Positions 7,914 to 18,156 of a stretch of 39,324 bases of DNA are shown one piece after another; the stretch's first letter is position 1; each line of letters begins with the position of its first letter. A program made the translations under genes and the position numbers. The notes under the pieces were generated by a model. It saw only the letters and a list, made by a program, of their open reading frames with translations. It made no database searches and had not been told where the DNA came from. Origin of the DNA: an uncultured bacterium (lineage in GTDB: Bacteria > Actinomycetota > Coriobacteriia > Coriobacteriales > Coriobacteriaceae). The DNA is taken from NCBI GenBank assembly GCA_905214525.1, contig CAJMMN010000022.1, positions 1 through 39,324 of the forward strand, read 5' to 3'.

Positions 7914-8876
7914 ATGCACGAGAACGATTTTTTTAACGAGGACCTGCTGTGCGCGCTCGCTGGCGTTGCCGGCGAGGACAACGTGCTGATGAGCGAGCCC
8001 ATGCGCGAGCACACCACGTTTAAGATCGGCGGTCCGGCCGACGTCTTTGTCACGCCCGATACTGAGCAGGGCCTCGTCGCCACGCTCGATACCTGCTATC
8101 GCTGCAATCTACCACTCACCATCGTGGGCAACGGCTCCGACTTGCTCGTCGGCGACAAGGGCATCCGCGGCGTCGTCGTAGCGCTGGGCGAGGGCCTCTC
8201 CGACATTACGGTCGACGGCACGCACGTCACGGCGGCAGCCGGCGCCTTGCTTTCCGATGTCGCAGCCGCGGCAGCCGAGGCCGGCCTTACCGGCATGGAG
8301 CCCATCTCGGGCATTCCCGGATCGGTCGGCGGTGCCTGCTACATGAACGCCGGAGCATACGGCGCTTGCATGGCCGATGTGCTGGAGTCCGTGCGCGTCT
8401 ACAAGCCCGCCCGCATGCTCGACGACGGCACCCGCGGTAGCGGCAGCATTATTGAGTTCGATGTCGATGAGCTCAACCTGGGCTATCGCAAGAGCCGCAT
8501 TGCCGACGACGGTTTCGTCGTGCTTTCGGCCACTTTCAATCTCGCCCCGGGCAACGCCGCGATGATCAAGGCCGACATGGACGACTACCGCCAGCGCCGC
8601 GAGGACAAGCAGCCGCTCGACATGCCGAGTGCCGGCTCCACCTTCAAGCGCCCCGAGGGCTACTTTGCCGGCAAGCTCATCATGGACGCCGGCCTGCGAG
8701 GACACGCCATCGGCGGCGCGCAGGTGAGCGAAAAGCACTGCGGCTTCATCGTCAACGCCGACCACGCCACCGCCGCCGATGTCGACGAACTCATCCGCCA
8801 CATCCAAACAACCGTCAAAGACCAATTCGACGTAGACCTCGAACCCGAAGTCCACCGAGTCGGCGAATTCCTCTAA
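7914..8876 (+). CDS. murB: UDP-N-acetylmuramate dehydrogenase (UDP-N-acetylenolpyruvoylglucosamine reductase)
   Basis: 320 residues. It reduces UDP-GlcNAc-enolpyruvate to UDP-MurNAc with NADPH and FAD in the cytoplasm, the second committed step of peptidoglycan synthesis. Signatures are the FAD-binding HTTFKIGGPADVFV and VGNGSDLLV segments, GMEPISGIPGSVGGACYMNAGAYG, the LGYRKSR motif, the PSAGSTFKRPEG loop with the catalytic serine, and the C-terminal GGAQVSEKHCGFIVN followed by EPEVHRVG. The ATG at 7914 has AAGGCGG upstream; a longer in-frame start at 7815 reads into low-similarity sequence and is rejected. It is monocistronic, with a terminator right after the stop. Confidence 0.95.
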   Translation: MHENDFFNEDLLCALAGVAGEDNVLMSEPMREHTTFKIGGPADVFVTPDTEQGLVATLDTCYRCNLPLTIVGNGSDLLVGDKGIRGVVVALGEGLSDITVDGTHVTAAAGALLSDVAAAAAEAGLTGMEPISGIPGSVGGACYMNAGAYGACMADVLESVRVYKPARMLDDGTRGSGSIIEFDVDELNLGYRKSRIADDGFVVLSATFNLAPGNAAMIKADMDDYRQRREDKQPLDMPSAGSTFKRPEGYFAGKLIMDAGLRGHAIGGAQVSEKHCGFIVNADHATAADVDELIRHIQTTVKDQFDVDLEPEVHRVGEFL

Positions 8877-8880
8877 AAAA

Positions 8881-8913
8881 GAAGGCTCCGAAAGGGGCCT
8901 TCACTTTCTTTTA
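8881..8913 (+). terminator. Intrinsic terminator after murB
   Basis: A GC-rich stem GAAGGCTCC/GGGGCCTTC with loop GAAAG (one mismatch) begins 4 bp after the murB stop codon and is followed by a T-rich tract (ACTTTCTTTTA). Confidence 0.85.
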
Positions 8914-8954
8914 TTCAGACAACCAATCCGGTGCGTAGCGCCCCGAACCCGAGA

Positions 8955-9090
8955 GGGCCGCGTGCCCGCCCGCAATATATTTGATTGATCGCGAGTTCCG
9001 CACGCAAAGAAGGCCACTTAATGTGGCCTTCGTCTTGCGCAGGACTGCCCGAGCAGACAATCAAATATATTGCGGGCGGGCACGCGGCCC
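8955..9090 (+). repeat. Long hairpin element, core family II (copy C)
   Basis: The perfect 33-base arms are 8955-8987 and 9058-9090, and they enclose a 70-base core. The core holds the family II sequence: GCGAGTTCCGCACG, a nested stem ending in CAC-TTAAT-GTG, then GCAGGACTG and GAGCAG. It sits between the convergent murB and hydrolase genes, 8 bp from the stop codon of the latter. The inner part of the arm and the last core bases differ from the other three copies. Confidence 0.9.
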
Positions 9091-9098
9091 AGTCGGCT

Positions 9099-10304
9099 TT
9101 ACGACAGCGCAATACCGCCAAGCCAGCCCCAACGCACGCCAGAGCCAGTACCATAAAAGCTAATGAACGAATCGAGCGACTTCGATGTAATGGCACCCTC
9201 GTTGCTCATAACGATGCCGCCGCCAACGTAGATACCCACATGACCGTAGATAAGGCCCGGAGCACCCGTGCCGCTGTGCGAGGAATCGGCCACGATCATG
9301 CCCACCTGCAGCGCCGAGCGGTCGGAGCTATAGCACCAGGCGTTGAACATGTCACACGCGTTGCCGCCAAAATAGCCCACGCCGGCATTGCGGAAGACAT
9401 TGGTAACCCACGCCGCGCACCAGTTCTGACCCGGCGAAGGCGTGGAGTAGCACGCGTTGACGACGACCTGCTGCTTGCCCGAGCCGGCATTCTGCTGCGG
9501 AGTTCCGGGCGCATACGATCCACCGCCCGAGCTCGAACCACCCGAGTAGGAATTGTTCTTGTTCGCGGCGGCCGCGGCAGTGGCGGCCTTCCTAGCGGCC
9601 TCCTCGGCCTGGGCGGCAGCGAGAATCTCGGAATCGCGCTGAGCCATGAGCTCCTTGACGTCGTCGGAAAGACCGTTCAGCACGGTCTGGACTTCTTGCT
9701 GCTTGGCCTGCATATCCTGCATCTGAGCCGTCTGCTGGTCCTTGAGTTTCTCCAGGTTGGCCTTTTGTGCTTCGAGCTCGGTCTTCTGCGCGTCGAGCTC
9801 AGCCTGAATCGTCTGGATATCCTCGATGGCATCGCGGTCGCTCTTGTTGATCTTCTCAACGTAATGCGCGTTGGCGACGAGTTCCTCAAACGAGCCAGAG
9901 GCCAGCAGCAGCGACAGGATGTTCGTACCGCCGGACTTGTAGCTGGCGGCCACGCGATCGGAAAGGTCGTTGCGCTTCTTCTTGAGCTCGGCCTTCTTTT
10001 CATCGATCTGGGCCTGCGTGTCGTCAATCTTGCCCTGGACATTCTCGATGTCGTTGAGGGTCTGGGCATTCTTGTTGGCCAGCGCCGCATACTCATTTGC
10101 GATGCTGTCGAGCTGGGCCTGAACCTCGTCGAGTTGGGCCTGGGCGGCATTCAATTTATCGGTGGTTTCTTTGGAAGCCTCCGCCGCATGGGCGCGAGTG
10201 GGCAGGCCAAAAAGAACTGCCGCAGAAGCGGCGCCGAACAGGGCCTTAAGGGCAGTGCGGCGCGAGAGCTCCTGGGAAAGGATGGAATCGCTGTTTGGTG
10301 ACAT
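9099..10304 (-). CDS. Secreted coiled-coil peptidoglycan hydrolase (CHAP/NlpC-P60-like)
   Basis: 401 residues. The N-terminus has a twin arginine motif (SRRTALK) followed by a hydrophobic stretch and AHAAEA, suggesting Tat or Sec export with cleavage near residue 41. Residues 45-245 are a long coiled coil of the PcsB/CwlO/FtsX-partner type, including the YKSGGTNILSLLLASGSFEELV hinge region seen in these proteins. A Gly/Ser/Asn-rich linker (250-280) leads to a cysteine peptidase domain. Here NWCAAWVTNVF carries the likely nucleophile and YGHVGIYVGGG the catalytic histidine. It probably cleaves peptidoglycan stem peptides or amide bonds during cell separation. CGGAG lies 5 bases before the ATG. 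The 266 bp upstream contains two CAATTG palindromes (10423 and 10444) but no promoter I can defend. Confidence 0.85.
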   Translation of the reverse strand: MSPNSDSILSQELSRRTALKALFGAASAAVLFGLPTRAHAAEASKETTDKLNAAQAQLDEVQAQLDSIANEYAALANKNAQTLNDIENVQGKIDDTQAQIDEKKAELKKKRNDLSDRVAASYKSGGTNILSLLLASGSFEELVANAHYVEKINKSDRDAIEDIQTIQAELDAQKTELEAQKANLEKLKDQQTAQMQDMQAKQQEVQTVLNGLSDDVKELMAQRDSEILAAAQAEEAARKAATAAAAANKNNSYSGGSSSGGGSYAPGTPQQNAGSGKQQVVVNACYSTPSPGQNWCAAWVTNVFRNAGVGYFGGNACDMFNAWCYSSDRSALQVGMIVADSSHSGTGAPGLIYGHVGIYVGGGIVMSNEGAITSKSLDSFISFYGTGSGVRWGWLGGIALS

Positions 10305-10570
10305 ATGTACTCCGTTACATGCTTATTTATATGTCGCTCAACTCATACATATTAGCGTACATATGGCGCGTCCCAACGATTTCCACGAACGGCAGGAAAC
10401 TACAAGGTCGGCGGCTCGTAAGCAATTGTCAAATTTGAGGTAACAATTGAGCAAGCTCTTATATGAGTACGTTAACATAATCCTCTGCTTTTCCTACAGT
10501 GCACCATTTGGGCGTCCCCGCCTGCGCTATACTCCCCTCTAGAAGTGTTCCTGATTCGATAGGAGACTAC

Positions 10571-11632
10571 ATGTCCAAAGCACTCGACCCCAAAGACACC
10601 TGCGTCCTCGTTACCGGTGGCGCCGGCTTTATCGGCTCGCACACCGTCGTTCAGCTGCTCGAGGGTGGCTACCAGGTCGTCATCGTCGATGATCTCTCCA
10701 ACTCCAGCGCCGTCGCCGTCGACCGCGTCAAGACCATCGTGGGCGACGAAGCCGCCAAGAACCTCACCTTCTACAAGGCCAACGTGCTCGACCGCGATGC
10801 GATGAACAAGATCTTCGATACCCATCAGATCGACCGTGTCATCCACTTTGCCGGCTTTAAGGCCGTCGGCGAGTCGGTGAGCAAGCCCGTCGAGTACTAC
10901 CACAACAACATCGAGAACACCCTGGTGCTCATCGACGTCATGCGCAACCATGGCTGCAAGTCCATCATCTTCTCGAGCTCCTCGACCGTCTACGGCGACC
11001 CGGACAACCCGCCCGTCACCGAGGAAGACCCCAAGAAGCCCGCAACCAACCCCTATGGCTGGACCAAGTGGATGATCGAGCAGATCCTTATGGACGTCCA
11101 CACCGCCGACCCCGAGTGGGACGTCGTGCTGCTCCGTTACTTCAACCCCATCGGCGCTCATCCGTCGGGCCTGATCGGCGAGGACCCCAAGGGCATCCCC
11201 AACAACCTGGTGCCCTATGTCGCCCAGGTCGCCGTGGGCAAGCTCGAGGCCGTTCAGGTCTATGGCAACGACTACCCCACCCCCGACGGCACCGGCGTGC
11301 GCGACTACATCCACGTGTGCGATCTGGCCTCTGGTCACGTTGCCGCCCTTAACTGGATGAACGGCAAAACCGGCGTCGAGATCTTTAACCTGGGCACCGG
11401 CACCGGCACCTCGGTACTCGAGGTCGTCGCCGCCTTCTCCAAGGCTTGTGGCAAGGAGCTGCCCTACGTGATCCGCGAGCGCCGCGCCGGCGACATCGCT
11501 GCCAACTGGTGCGATGCCTCCAAGGCCGAGCGCATGATGGGCTGGAAGGCCCAGTACGACATCGCGGACATGTGCCGCGATAGCTGGAACTGGCAGAGCC
11601 ACAACCCCAACGGCTTCGCCGACGCCGAGTAG
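10571..11632 (+). CDS. galE: UDP-glucose 4-epimerase
   Basis: 353 residues, of the extended short-chain dehydrogenase family. It interconverts UDP-galactose and UDP-glucose with tightly bound NAD. The Rossmann motif is TGGAGFIGSHT near residue 15. The catalytic pair is Tyr162 and Lys166 (YGWTK), preceded by SSSSTVYG. The substrate-binding RYFNPIGAHPSGLIGEDP and the C-terminal GTGTGTSVLEV and RRAGDIAANW blocks are typical GalE. The ATG at 10571 has AGGAG 5 bases upstream and is preferred over an in-frame start 72 bp earlier. A -10-like TATACT is at 10528-10533. A terminator follows. It links galactose to the alpha-glucan genes downstream. Confidence 0.96.
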   Translation: MSKALDPKDTCVLVTGGAGFIGSHTVVQLLEGGYQVVIVDDLSNSSAVAVDRVKTIVGDEAAKNLTFYKANVLDRDAMNKIFDTHQIDRVIHFAGFKAVGESVSKPVEYYHNNIENTLVLIDVMRNHGCKSIIFSSSSTVYGDPDNPPVTEEDPKKPATNPYGWTKWMIEQILMDVHTADPEWDVVLLRYFNPIGAHPSGLIGEDPKGIPNNLVPYVAQVAVGKLEAVQVYGNDYPTPDGTGVRDYIHVCDLASGHVAALNWMNGKTGVEIFNLGTGTGTSVLEVVAAFSKACGKELPYVIRERRAGDIAANWCDASKAERMMGWKAQYDIADMCRDSWNWQSHNPNGFADAE

Positions 11633-11654
11633 CAAAAACCTACATACCGCTCTT

Positions 11655-11688
11655 GCCCCGATCTCACGTTGTGAGGTCGGGGCTTTTT
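11655..11688 (+). terminator. Intrinsic terminator after galE
   Basis: The stem is GCCCCGATCTCAC/GTGAGGTCGGGGC with loop GTT (one T-G pair), followed by TTTTT. It begins 23 bp after the galE stop. Confidence 0.92.
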
Positions 11689-11742
11689 CATGGCATGTAA
11701 CCATTCGCCGAAAATCGACCAACTTTTTTATCTTGCCTGTAC

Positions 11743-11768
11743 ATGTTTAAACAACATGTTTTACAATA
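11743..11768 (+). promoter_or_regulatory. TreR-like box and -10 element upstream of malQ
   Basis: ATGTTTAAACAA (11743-11754) matches the TTGTTTAAACAA consensus found at four other places in this window with one mismatch. The hexamer ACATGT flanks it as a direct repeat (11741 and 11754). A -10-like TACAAT lies at 11762-11767, so a bound regulator would overlap the promoter. The -35 is poor. See the boxes at 20523-20609 and 21493-21626. Confidence 0.5.
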
Positions 11769-11852
11769 GGCGTATCGAATCAGAACATCGGAGGCGGACT
11801 GCACACCCATCGGCAGGCCGACCCCACAACAAGAAGGTTGGTGAGCGCATTC

Positions 11853-13358
11853 ATGGAGCGTGCAAGCGGCGTCCTCATGCCCGTCTCATCTCTGCCCGGA
11901 CCATACGGAATCGGCGGCTTTGGCTGGAATGCCTACGACTTCGTCGATTTTCTCGCCTCGTGCAAACAACATTACTGGCAGATTCTGCCCCTTACGACGA
12001 CCAGCTATGGCGATTCGCCCTATCAGTCGTTCTCGGCCCGCGCAGGCAACCCCAACTTTATCGACTTTGCCGAGCTTATCGAGGCAGGGTATCTGGAGCA
12101 GCGCGATATCGATGGCGTGTATCTGGGATCCGACCCCAGCAATGTCGACTACGGTGCCATCTTTGGTGGCCGCCGTCAGATTCTCGACCGCGCCGCCGAG
12201 CGCTTTGCTGCCGACAAGCCGGCCGATTTCGATGACTTTATCCAGGCCAACGAGGACTGGCTCATCCCCTACTGTGAGTTCATGACCGTCAAAGAGGAGT
12301 GCGGTCTCAAGGCGTTTTGGGAGTGGCCCGCGGAGCTCCGCACCCGCGGCGAGGCTTCCGCCAAGGTCTGCGCCGACCATCCGGCGCGTATGCTCTACCA
12401 CCAGATGACGCAGTACTTCTTCGATCGTCAGTGGAGCCGCCTCAAGGCCTATGCCAACGAGCGCGACATCCTCATCATCGGCGACCTGCCCATCTATGTC
12501 TCACGCGACTCCGTCGAGATGTGGGCCACGCCCGAGCTCTTTAAGATCGACGCCGCCGGCAATCCTGTGAGCGTCGCCGGCACGCCGCCCGACCAGTTCT
12601 CGGCCACCGGCCAGTACTGGGGAAATCCCATCTACGACTGGGACGCCATGGAAGCCGACGGTTTCTCCTGGTGGGAGGGCCGCATCCGCGCCGCCCTCGA
12701 CATGTACGACGTCATCCGCCTGGATCACTTCCGCGGCTTCGAGGCCTATTGGGAGGTGCCGTTCTCCTCACCCGATTCGTCCTACGGTTCATGGACGCAG
12801 GGCCCCGGCCTCAAGTTCTTCAAAACGCTCGAGGAAAAGCTCGGTACACTGCCCATCATCGCCGAAGACCTGGGCTTCCTCACCCCCGGCGTCATCGACA
12901 TGCGCGACAACTCGGGCTTCCCCGGCATGAAGATCCTACAGTTTGCCTTTGAGGGCACCAACTCGTACTACCTGCCGCACAACTACATTGCCAACACCGT
13001 CGCCTATGTGGGCACACACGACAACGAGACGGCGCGCGGTTGGTTTGAGGGAACGGCCACCCCGCGTCAGCGCGAGCAGGCGGCCCTGTACACCCACCAG
13101 CAGGCCGGCGAGCCCATGGCCGATGCACTCAACCGCACCATCGCCGCCAGCGTGAGCGATACCTGCATCTACACCATGCAAGACCTGCTCAATCTGGGCA
13201 ACGAGGCGCGCATCAACACTCCCGCCACCCTGGGCGGCAACTGGACCTGGCGCATGCTCGATGGCGCCATCACCCGCGAGCTCGAGCACAAGCTCACCGA
13301 CTGGACCGAAACCTTCTTCCGCATCCCGTCGGAAGCCGAAATTGAGCTTCCCCAATAG
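11853..13358 (+). CDS. malQ: 4-alpha-glucanotransferase (amylomaltase)
   Basis: 501 residues, a GH77 enzyme of the short bacterial type. It transfers alpha-1,4-glucan segments between maltodextrins in the cytoplasm and releases glucose. The N-terminal GVLMPVSSLPGPYGIG and YWQILPLTTTSYGDSPYQS blocks, DLPIYVSRDSVEMWA, the nucleophile region DVIRLDHFRGFEAYW, the acid/base region PIIAEDLGFLTP and GTHDNETARGW are all present. The ATG at 11853 has GGTGAG 7 bases upstream; the earlier TTG and GTG have no spacing to a binding site. It is followed by glgP, after a hairpin with a T-rich tail. The TreR-like box upstream suggests control by the GntR regulator at 20721. Confidence 0.96.
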   Translation: MERASGVLMPVSSLPGPYGIGGFGWNAYDFVDFLASCKQHYWQILPLTTTSYGDSPYQSFSARAGNPNFIDFAELIEAGYLEQRDIDGVYLGSDPSNVDYGAIFGGRRQILDRAAERFAADKPADFDDFIQANEDWLIPYCEFMTVKEECGLKAFWEWPAELRTRGEASAKVCADHPARMLYHQMTQYFFDRQWSRLKAYANERDILIIGDLPIYVSRDSVEMWATPELFKIDAAGNPVSVAGTPPDQFSATGQYWGNPIYDWDAMEADGFSWWEGRIRAALDMYDVIRLDHFRGFEAYWEVPFSSPDSSYGSWTQGPGLKFFKTLEEKLGTLPIIAEDLGFLTPGVIDMRDNSGFPGMKILQFAFEGTNSYYLPHNYIANTVAYVGTHDNETARGWFEGTATPRQREQAALYTHQQAGEPMADALNRTIAASVSDTCIYTMQDLLNLGNEARINTPATLGGNWTWRMLDGAITRELEHKLTDWTETFFRIPSEAEIELPQ

Positions 13359-13406
13359 GAGCCACCGCGCCCGACCCCACCCCACCGTGCGGACGCGACC
13401 GCTTTT

Positions 13407-13447
13407 CCCGCGCGAGGCCATCCCCATCCCTCGCGCGGGCTTCTTTT
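13407..13447 (+). terminator. Hairpin/terminator between malQ and glgP
   Basis: Perfect 11 bp stem CCCGCGCGAGG/CCTCGCGCGGG with an 11-base loop and the tail CTTCTTTT. It probably terminates or reduces malQ read-through; glgP starts 39 bp later. Confidence 0.75.
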
Positions 13448-13486
13448 GAATTTCTGACATGCAGTCGACTCACCACAGGAGGAAAC

Positions 13487-15754
<2,268 letters not shown>

Positions 15755-15780
15755 CCCATTCCCCTTACCCATCCTCTTGA

Positions 15781-15815
15781 AAGCGGAGTCGTGGCAACAC
15801 GGCTCCGCTTTTTGT
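15781..15815 (+). terminator. Intrinsic terminator after glgP
   Basis: A 14-base stem starting AAAGCGGAG, loop GCAA, one mismatched pair, followed by TTTTT. It starts 26 bp after the glgP stop. Confidence 0.9.
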
Positions 15816-15858
15816 GTCCATATGCCGGCCTATGGTTTGTCTCGACCAAACAATCTCG

Positions 15859-15921
15859 ATCTGTAACACCTAACCGGCAAAATTGGGTCTATCTGTTACA
15901 GATCAAGATAAGCTAACAGAT
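15859..15921. promoter_or_regulatory. Cluster of three related palindromes between convergent genes
   Basis: The centre copy ATCTGTTACAGAT (15891-15903) is a perfect 13-base palindrome. A left copy ATCTGTAACACCT (15859-15871) and a right copy ending CTAACAGAT (15909-15921) match it in part. GATCTGTAACA (15858-15868) and TGTTACAGATC (15894-15904) also form an exact 11 bp inverted repeat. They look like operators, yet glgP and the ABC ATPase gene converge here and no coding gene starts nearby. Confidence 0.45.
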
Positions 15922-15941
15922 GGACAACCCCAACACAAAGA

Positions 15942-15980
15942 AAGGCTCCCCTCTCGCCTAGTGGACGGGAGGGGAGCCTT
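15942..15980 (-). terminator. Terminator of the ABC transporter operon
   Basis: Perfect 12 bp stem AAGGCTCCCCTC/GAGGGGAGCCTT around a 15-base loop. On the minus strand it is followed by TTTCTTTG. It lies 69 bp beyond the ATPase stop codon. Confidence 0.8.
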
Positions 15981-16048
15981 ATATGTGACCGCGGCAAAAG
16001 GATGGCAAAACCGCAGTCGCCCAAAAGGAGGGCCTGATTGGGTCGGGC

Positions 16049-17248
16049 CTAGATAAGGTTCTTGCCAGACACCTTATCGAAGAGATGGGTCGCGTTCTTC
16101 TCGAACTTGAACCAGATGGTGTCGCCAGCCTTGAGCGCGCCCTTGGCCTCGAGGTCGACGACGGGGATAATCAGGACAAACTGGCCGTCGGGAGCGGTCA
16201 CGTGGACATGCTCGGTCGAGCCCATGAGCTCGGTCACCTCGACGGTGCCCTGGAGCGCACCCTCCTCGCCCTTGTCGGCAAGCAGAATCTGCTCGGGACG
16301 CACGCCGGCCGTGATCTCCTTCACGTCGCCGCCGTCCCAGTTGAGAGCAAGCTGAGCGCAGGTCTCGGGGGCGAGCGCCACGTTCATATCCTCGGTCTTG
16401 ACGGTAAAGCCGTTGCCCGAGCGCACCAGCTGGGCATCGAAGAAGTTCATCTGCGGCACGCCGATAAAGCCGGCGACGAAGATGTTCGCGGGATGGTTGA
16501 AGACCTCCTGCGGGGTGGCGATCTGCTGGACGACGCCATCCTTCATGACCACGATACGGTCACCGAGGGTCATAGCCTCGGTCTGGTCGTGAGTAACATA
16601 AATGAACGTGCCCTTGATCTCATGACGCAGCTTAATGAGCTCGGCGCGCATCTGGTTACGAAGCTTAGCATCCAGGTTGGACAGGGGCTCGTCCATCAGA
16701 AAGACCTTGGGGTCACGTACGATGGCGCGGCCGATGGCGACACGCTGACGCTGGCCGCCGGAGAGTGCCTTGGGCTTACGGTCAAGATACTCGGTAATAC
16801 CCAGGATCTCGGCAGCGGAGCGAACCTTGCGGTCGATCTCGTCCTTGGGGACCTTCTTGAGCTCAAGCGTAAACGCCATGTTCTCGTACACCGTCATATT
16901 GGGGTACAGAGCATAACTCTGGAACACCATGGCGATGTCGCGGTCCTTGGGCGCCACGTCGTTGACGCGCTTGCCATCGATGAACACATCGCCGGAGGTG
17001 ATGTCCTCCAGGCCGGCGACCATGCGCATCGTCGTGGACTTACCGCAGCCAGAAGGGCCAACGAGGACGATGAACTCCTGGTCGTGAACGGTGAGGTTGA
17101 AGTCCTCTACAGCGAGCACACCGTCCTCGGTAACCTTGAGGTTGTGCTTCTTCTCCTCGGTCTTCTTCTTTTTGCCAAAGAAGCCCTTCTTTTTTGACTC
17201 GTTGTTGGGATACACCTTCTGAACATGTTTGAGAACGATCTCGGCCAT
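16049..17248 (-). CDS. ABC transporter ATP-binding protein, MsmX/UgpC/MalK type
   Basis: 399 residues. It hydrolyses ATP at the cytoplasmic face to drive carbohydrate import. Walker A is GPSGCGKST, the Q-loop is MVFQSYALYPNMTVYEN, the signature is LSGGQRQRVAIGRA, Walker B is VFLMDEPLSNLDAKLR and the switch histidine is in YVTHDQTEAM. The C-terminal 150 residues form the TOBE/regulatory domain typical of MalK-like ATPases that serve CUT1 permeases. Oddly, about 28 residues are inserted after the first strand (residues 16-43), rich in lysine (ESKKKGFFGKKKKTEEKK), where MsmX and MalK have only a few. The gene is last in the operon and has AAAGG before the ATG. Confidence 0.95.
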   Translation of the reverse strand: MAEIVLKHVQKVYPNNESKKKGFFGKKKKTEEKKHNLKVTEDGVLAVEDFNLTVHDQEFIVLVGPSGCGKSTTMRMVAGLEDITSGDVFIDGKRVNDVAPKDRDIAMVFQSYALYPNMTVYENMAFTLELKKVPKDEIDRKVRSAAEILGITEYLDRKPKALSGGQRQRVAIGRAIVRDPKVFLMDEPLSNLDAKLRNQMRAELIKLRHEIKGTFIYVTHDQTEAMTLGDRIVVMKDGVVQQIATPQEVFNHPANIFVAGFIGVPQMNFFDAQLVRSGNGFTVKTEDMNVALAPETCAQLALNWDGGDVKEITAGVRPEQILLADKGEEGALQGTVEVTELMGSTEHVHVTAPDGQFVLIIPVVDLEAKGALKAGDTIWFKFEKNATHLFDKVSGKNLI

Positions 17249-17266
17249 GTCTTTACCTTTCGATAC

Positions 17267-17291
17267 GCGGCGCCGCGCTGAGAGGCGCCGC
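17267..17291 (-). other. Intercistronic hairpin before the ABC ATPase gene
   Basis: GCGGCGCC (17267-17274) and GGCGCCGC (17284-17291) are perfectly complementary around a 9-base loop. There is no U-run. It sits in the 68 bp gap between the second permease and the ATPase and may protect the upstream mRNA or act as a processing site. Confidence 0.6.
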
Positions 17292-17316
17292 CAAAACTTG
17301 CAAAACAGTTACGGCA

Positions 17317-18156
17317 TCAGCCCTTGACGGCACCTGCCACCACACCGTCGATGATGTACTTCTGGCAGAAGATGTACATGATGACGATGGGGATGACGAC
17401 CATCATGATGCACGCCATCATGGGACCGAGCTCGACGTGGCCATAGCCGCCACGGAAGTACTGGATCAAGATAGGAATGGTCTTGTACTTGGTGGAGTCG
17501 AGCGTAAGGTAGGGCAGCAGATAGTCGTTCCAGACCCACATGGTCTCAAGGATGCCGACCGAAAGATAGGTGGGCTTCATAATGGGAAGGACGATCTTAA
17601 AGAACACTTGGACCGGGTTGCAGCCGTCGATCATGGCCGCTTCCTCAATCTCGAGCGGGATGTTCTTGACGAAGCCGGCGAACATAAAGACCGCGAGGCC
17701 CGCGCCAAAACCAAGGTAGATGAAGCAGATGTTAAACGGCGTGTTAAAGCCGATGCGGTCCGCGAGGTTGGACAGCGTGAACATGAGCATCTGGAACGGT
17801 ACGACCATCGAGAAGACGAACAGGTAATAGAAGAAGTTCGAGATCTTGCTGTTGACGCGCACCACGTACCAAGCGCACATGGAGCAGCACACCAGAATCA
17901 GCACGACCGACGTGACCGTGATGATAAGCGAGTACATAAACGCCGAGGCAAAGCCCTGCTCGTTCAGAGCGTGCACGTAGTTTGCGAGGCCGTTGAACGT
18001 CTCGGGCGTGAGCAGATCGAACGCCGTGGTGGTGCTGATTGCGGTCGCTTTCTTAAAGGAATTGAGCGCAATCATGAACACGGGGTAGATCCATGCGAGC
18101 GACAGGATCGTAAAGAAGATCGAGAGCGCGCGGTTGATAGCCTTATCGCGTTTCAT
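17317..18156 (-). CDS. Carbohydrate ABC transporter permease (MalG type)
   Basis: 279 residues with about six membrane segments, starting with a hydrophobic helix at 12-32. The EAA loop that docks on the ATPase is visible near residue 185 (EIEEAAMIDGCNPVQVFFKIVLP), and NDYLLP of the MalG subfamily follows. Its start codon overlaps the stop of the MalF-type gene (TAATG), so translation is coupled, with AGGAGGTG upstream. It forms a heterodimeric channel with the preceding permease for oligosaccharide import (CUT1 family). Confidence 0.93.
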   Translation of the reverse strand: MKRDKAINRALSIFFTILSLAWIYPVFMIALNSFKKATAISTTTAFDLLTPETFNGLANYVHALNEQGFASAFMYSLIITVTSVVLILVCCSMCAWYVVRVNSKISNFFYYLFVFSMVVPFQMLMFTLSNLADRIGFNTPFNICFIYLGFGAGLAVFMFAGFVKNIPLEIEEAAMIDGCNPVQVFFKIVLPIMKPTYLSVGILETMWVWNDYLLPYLTLDSTKYKTIPILIQYFRGGYGHVELGPMMACIMMVVIPIVIMYIFCQKYIIDGVVAGAVKG

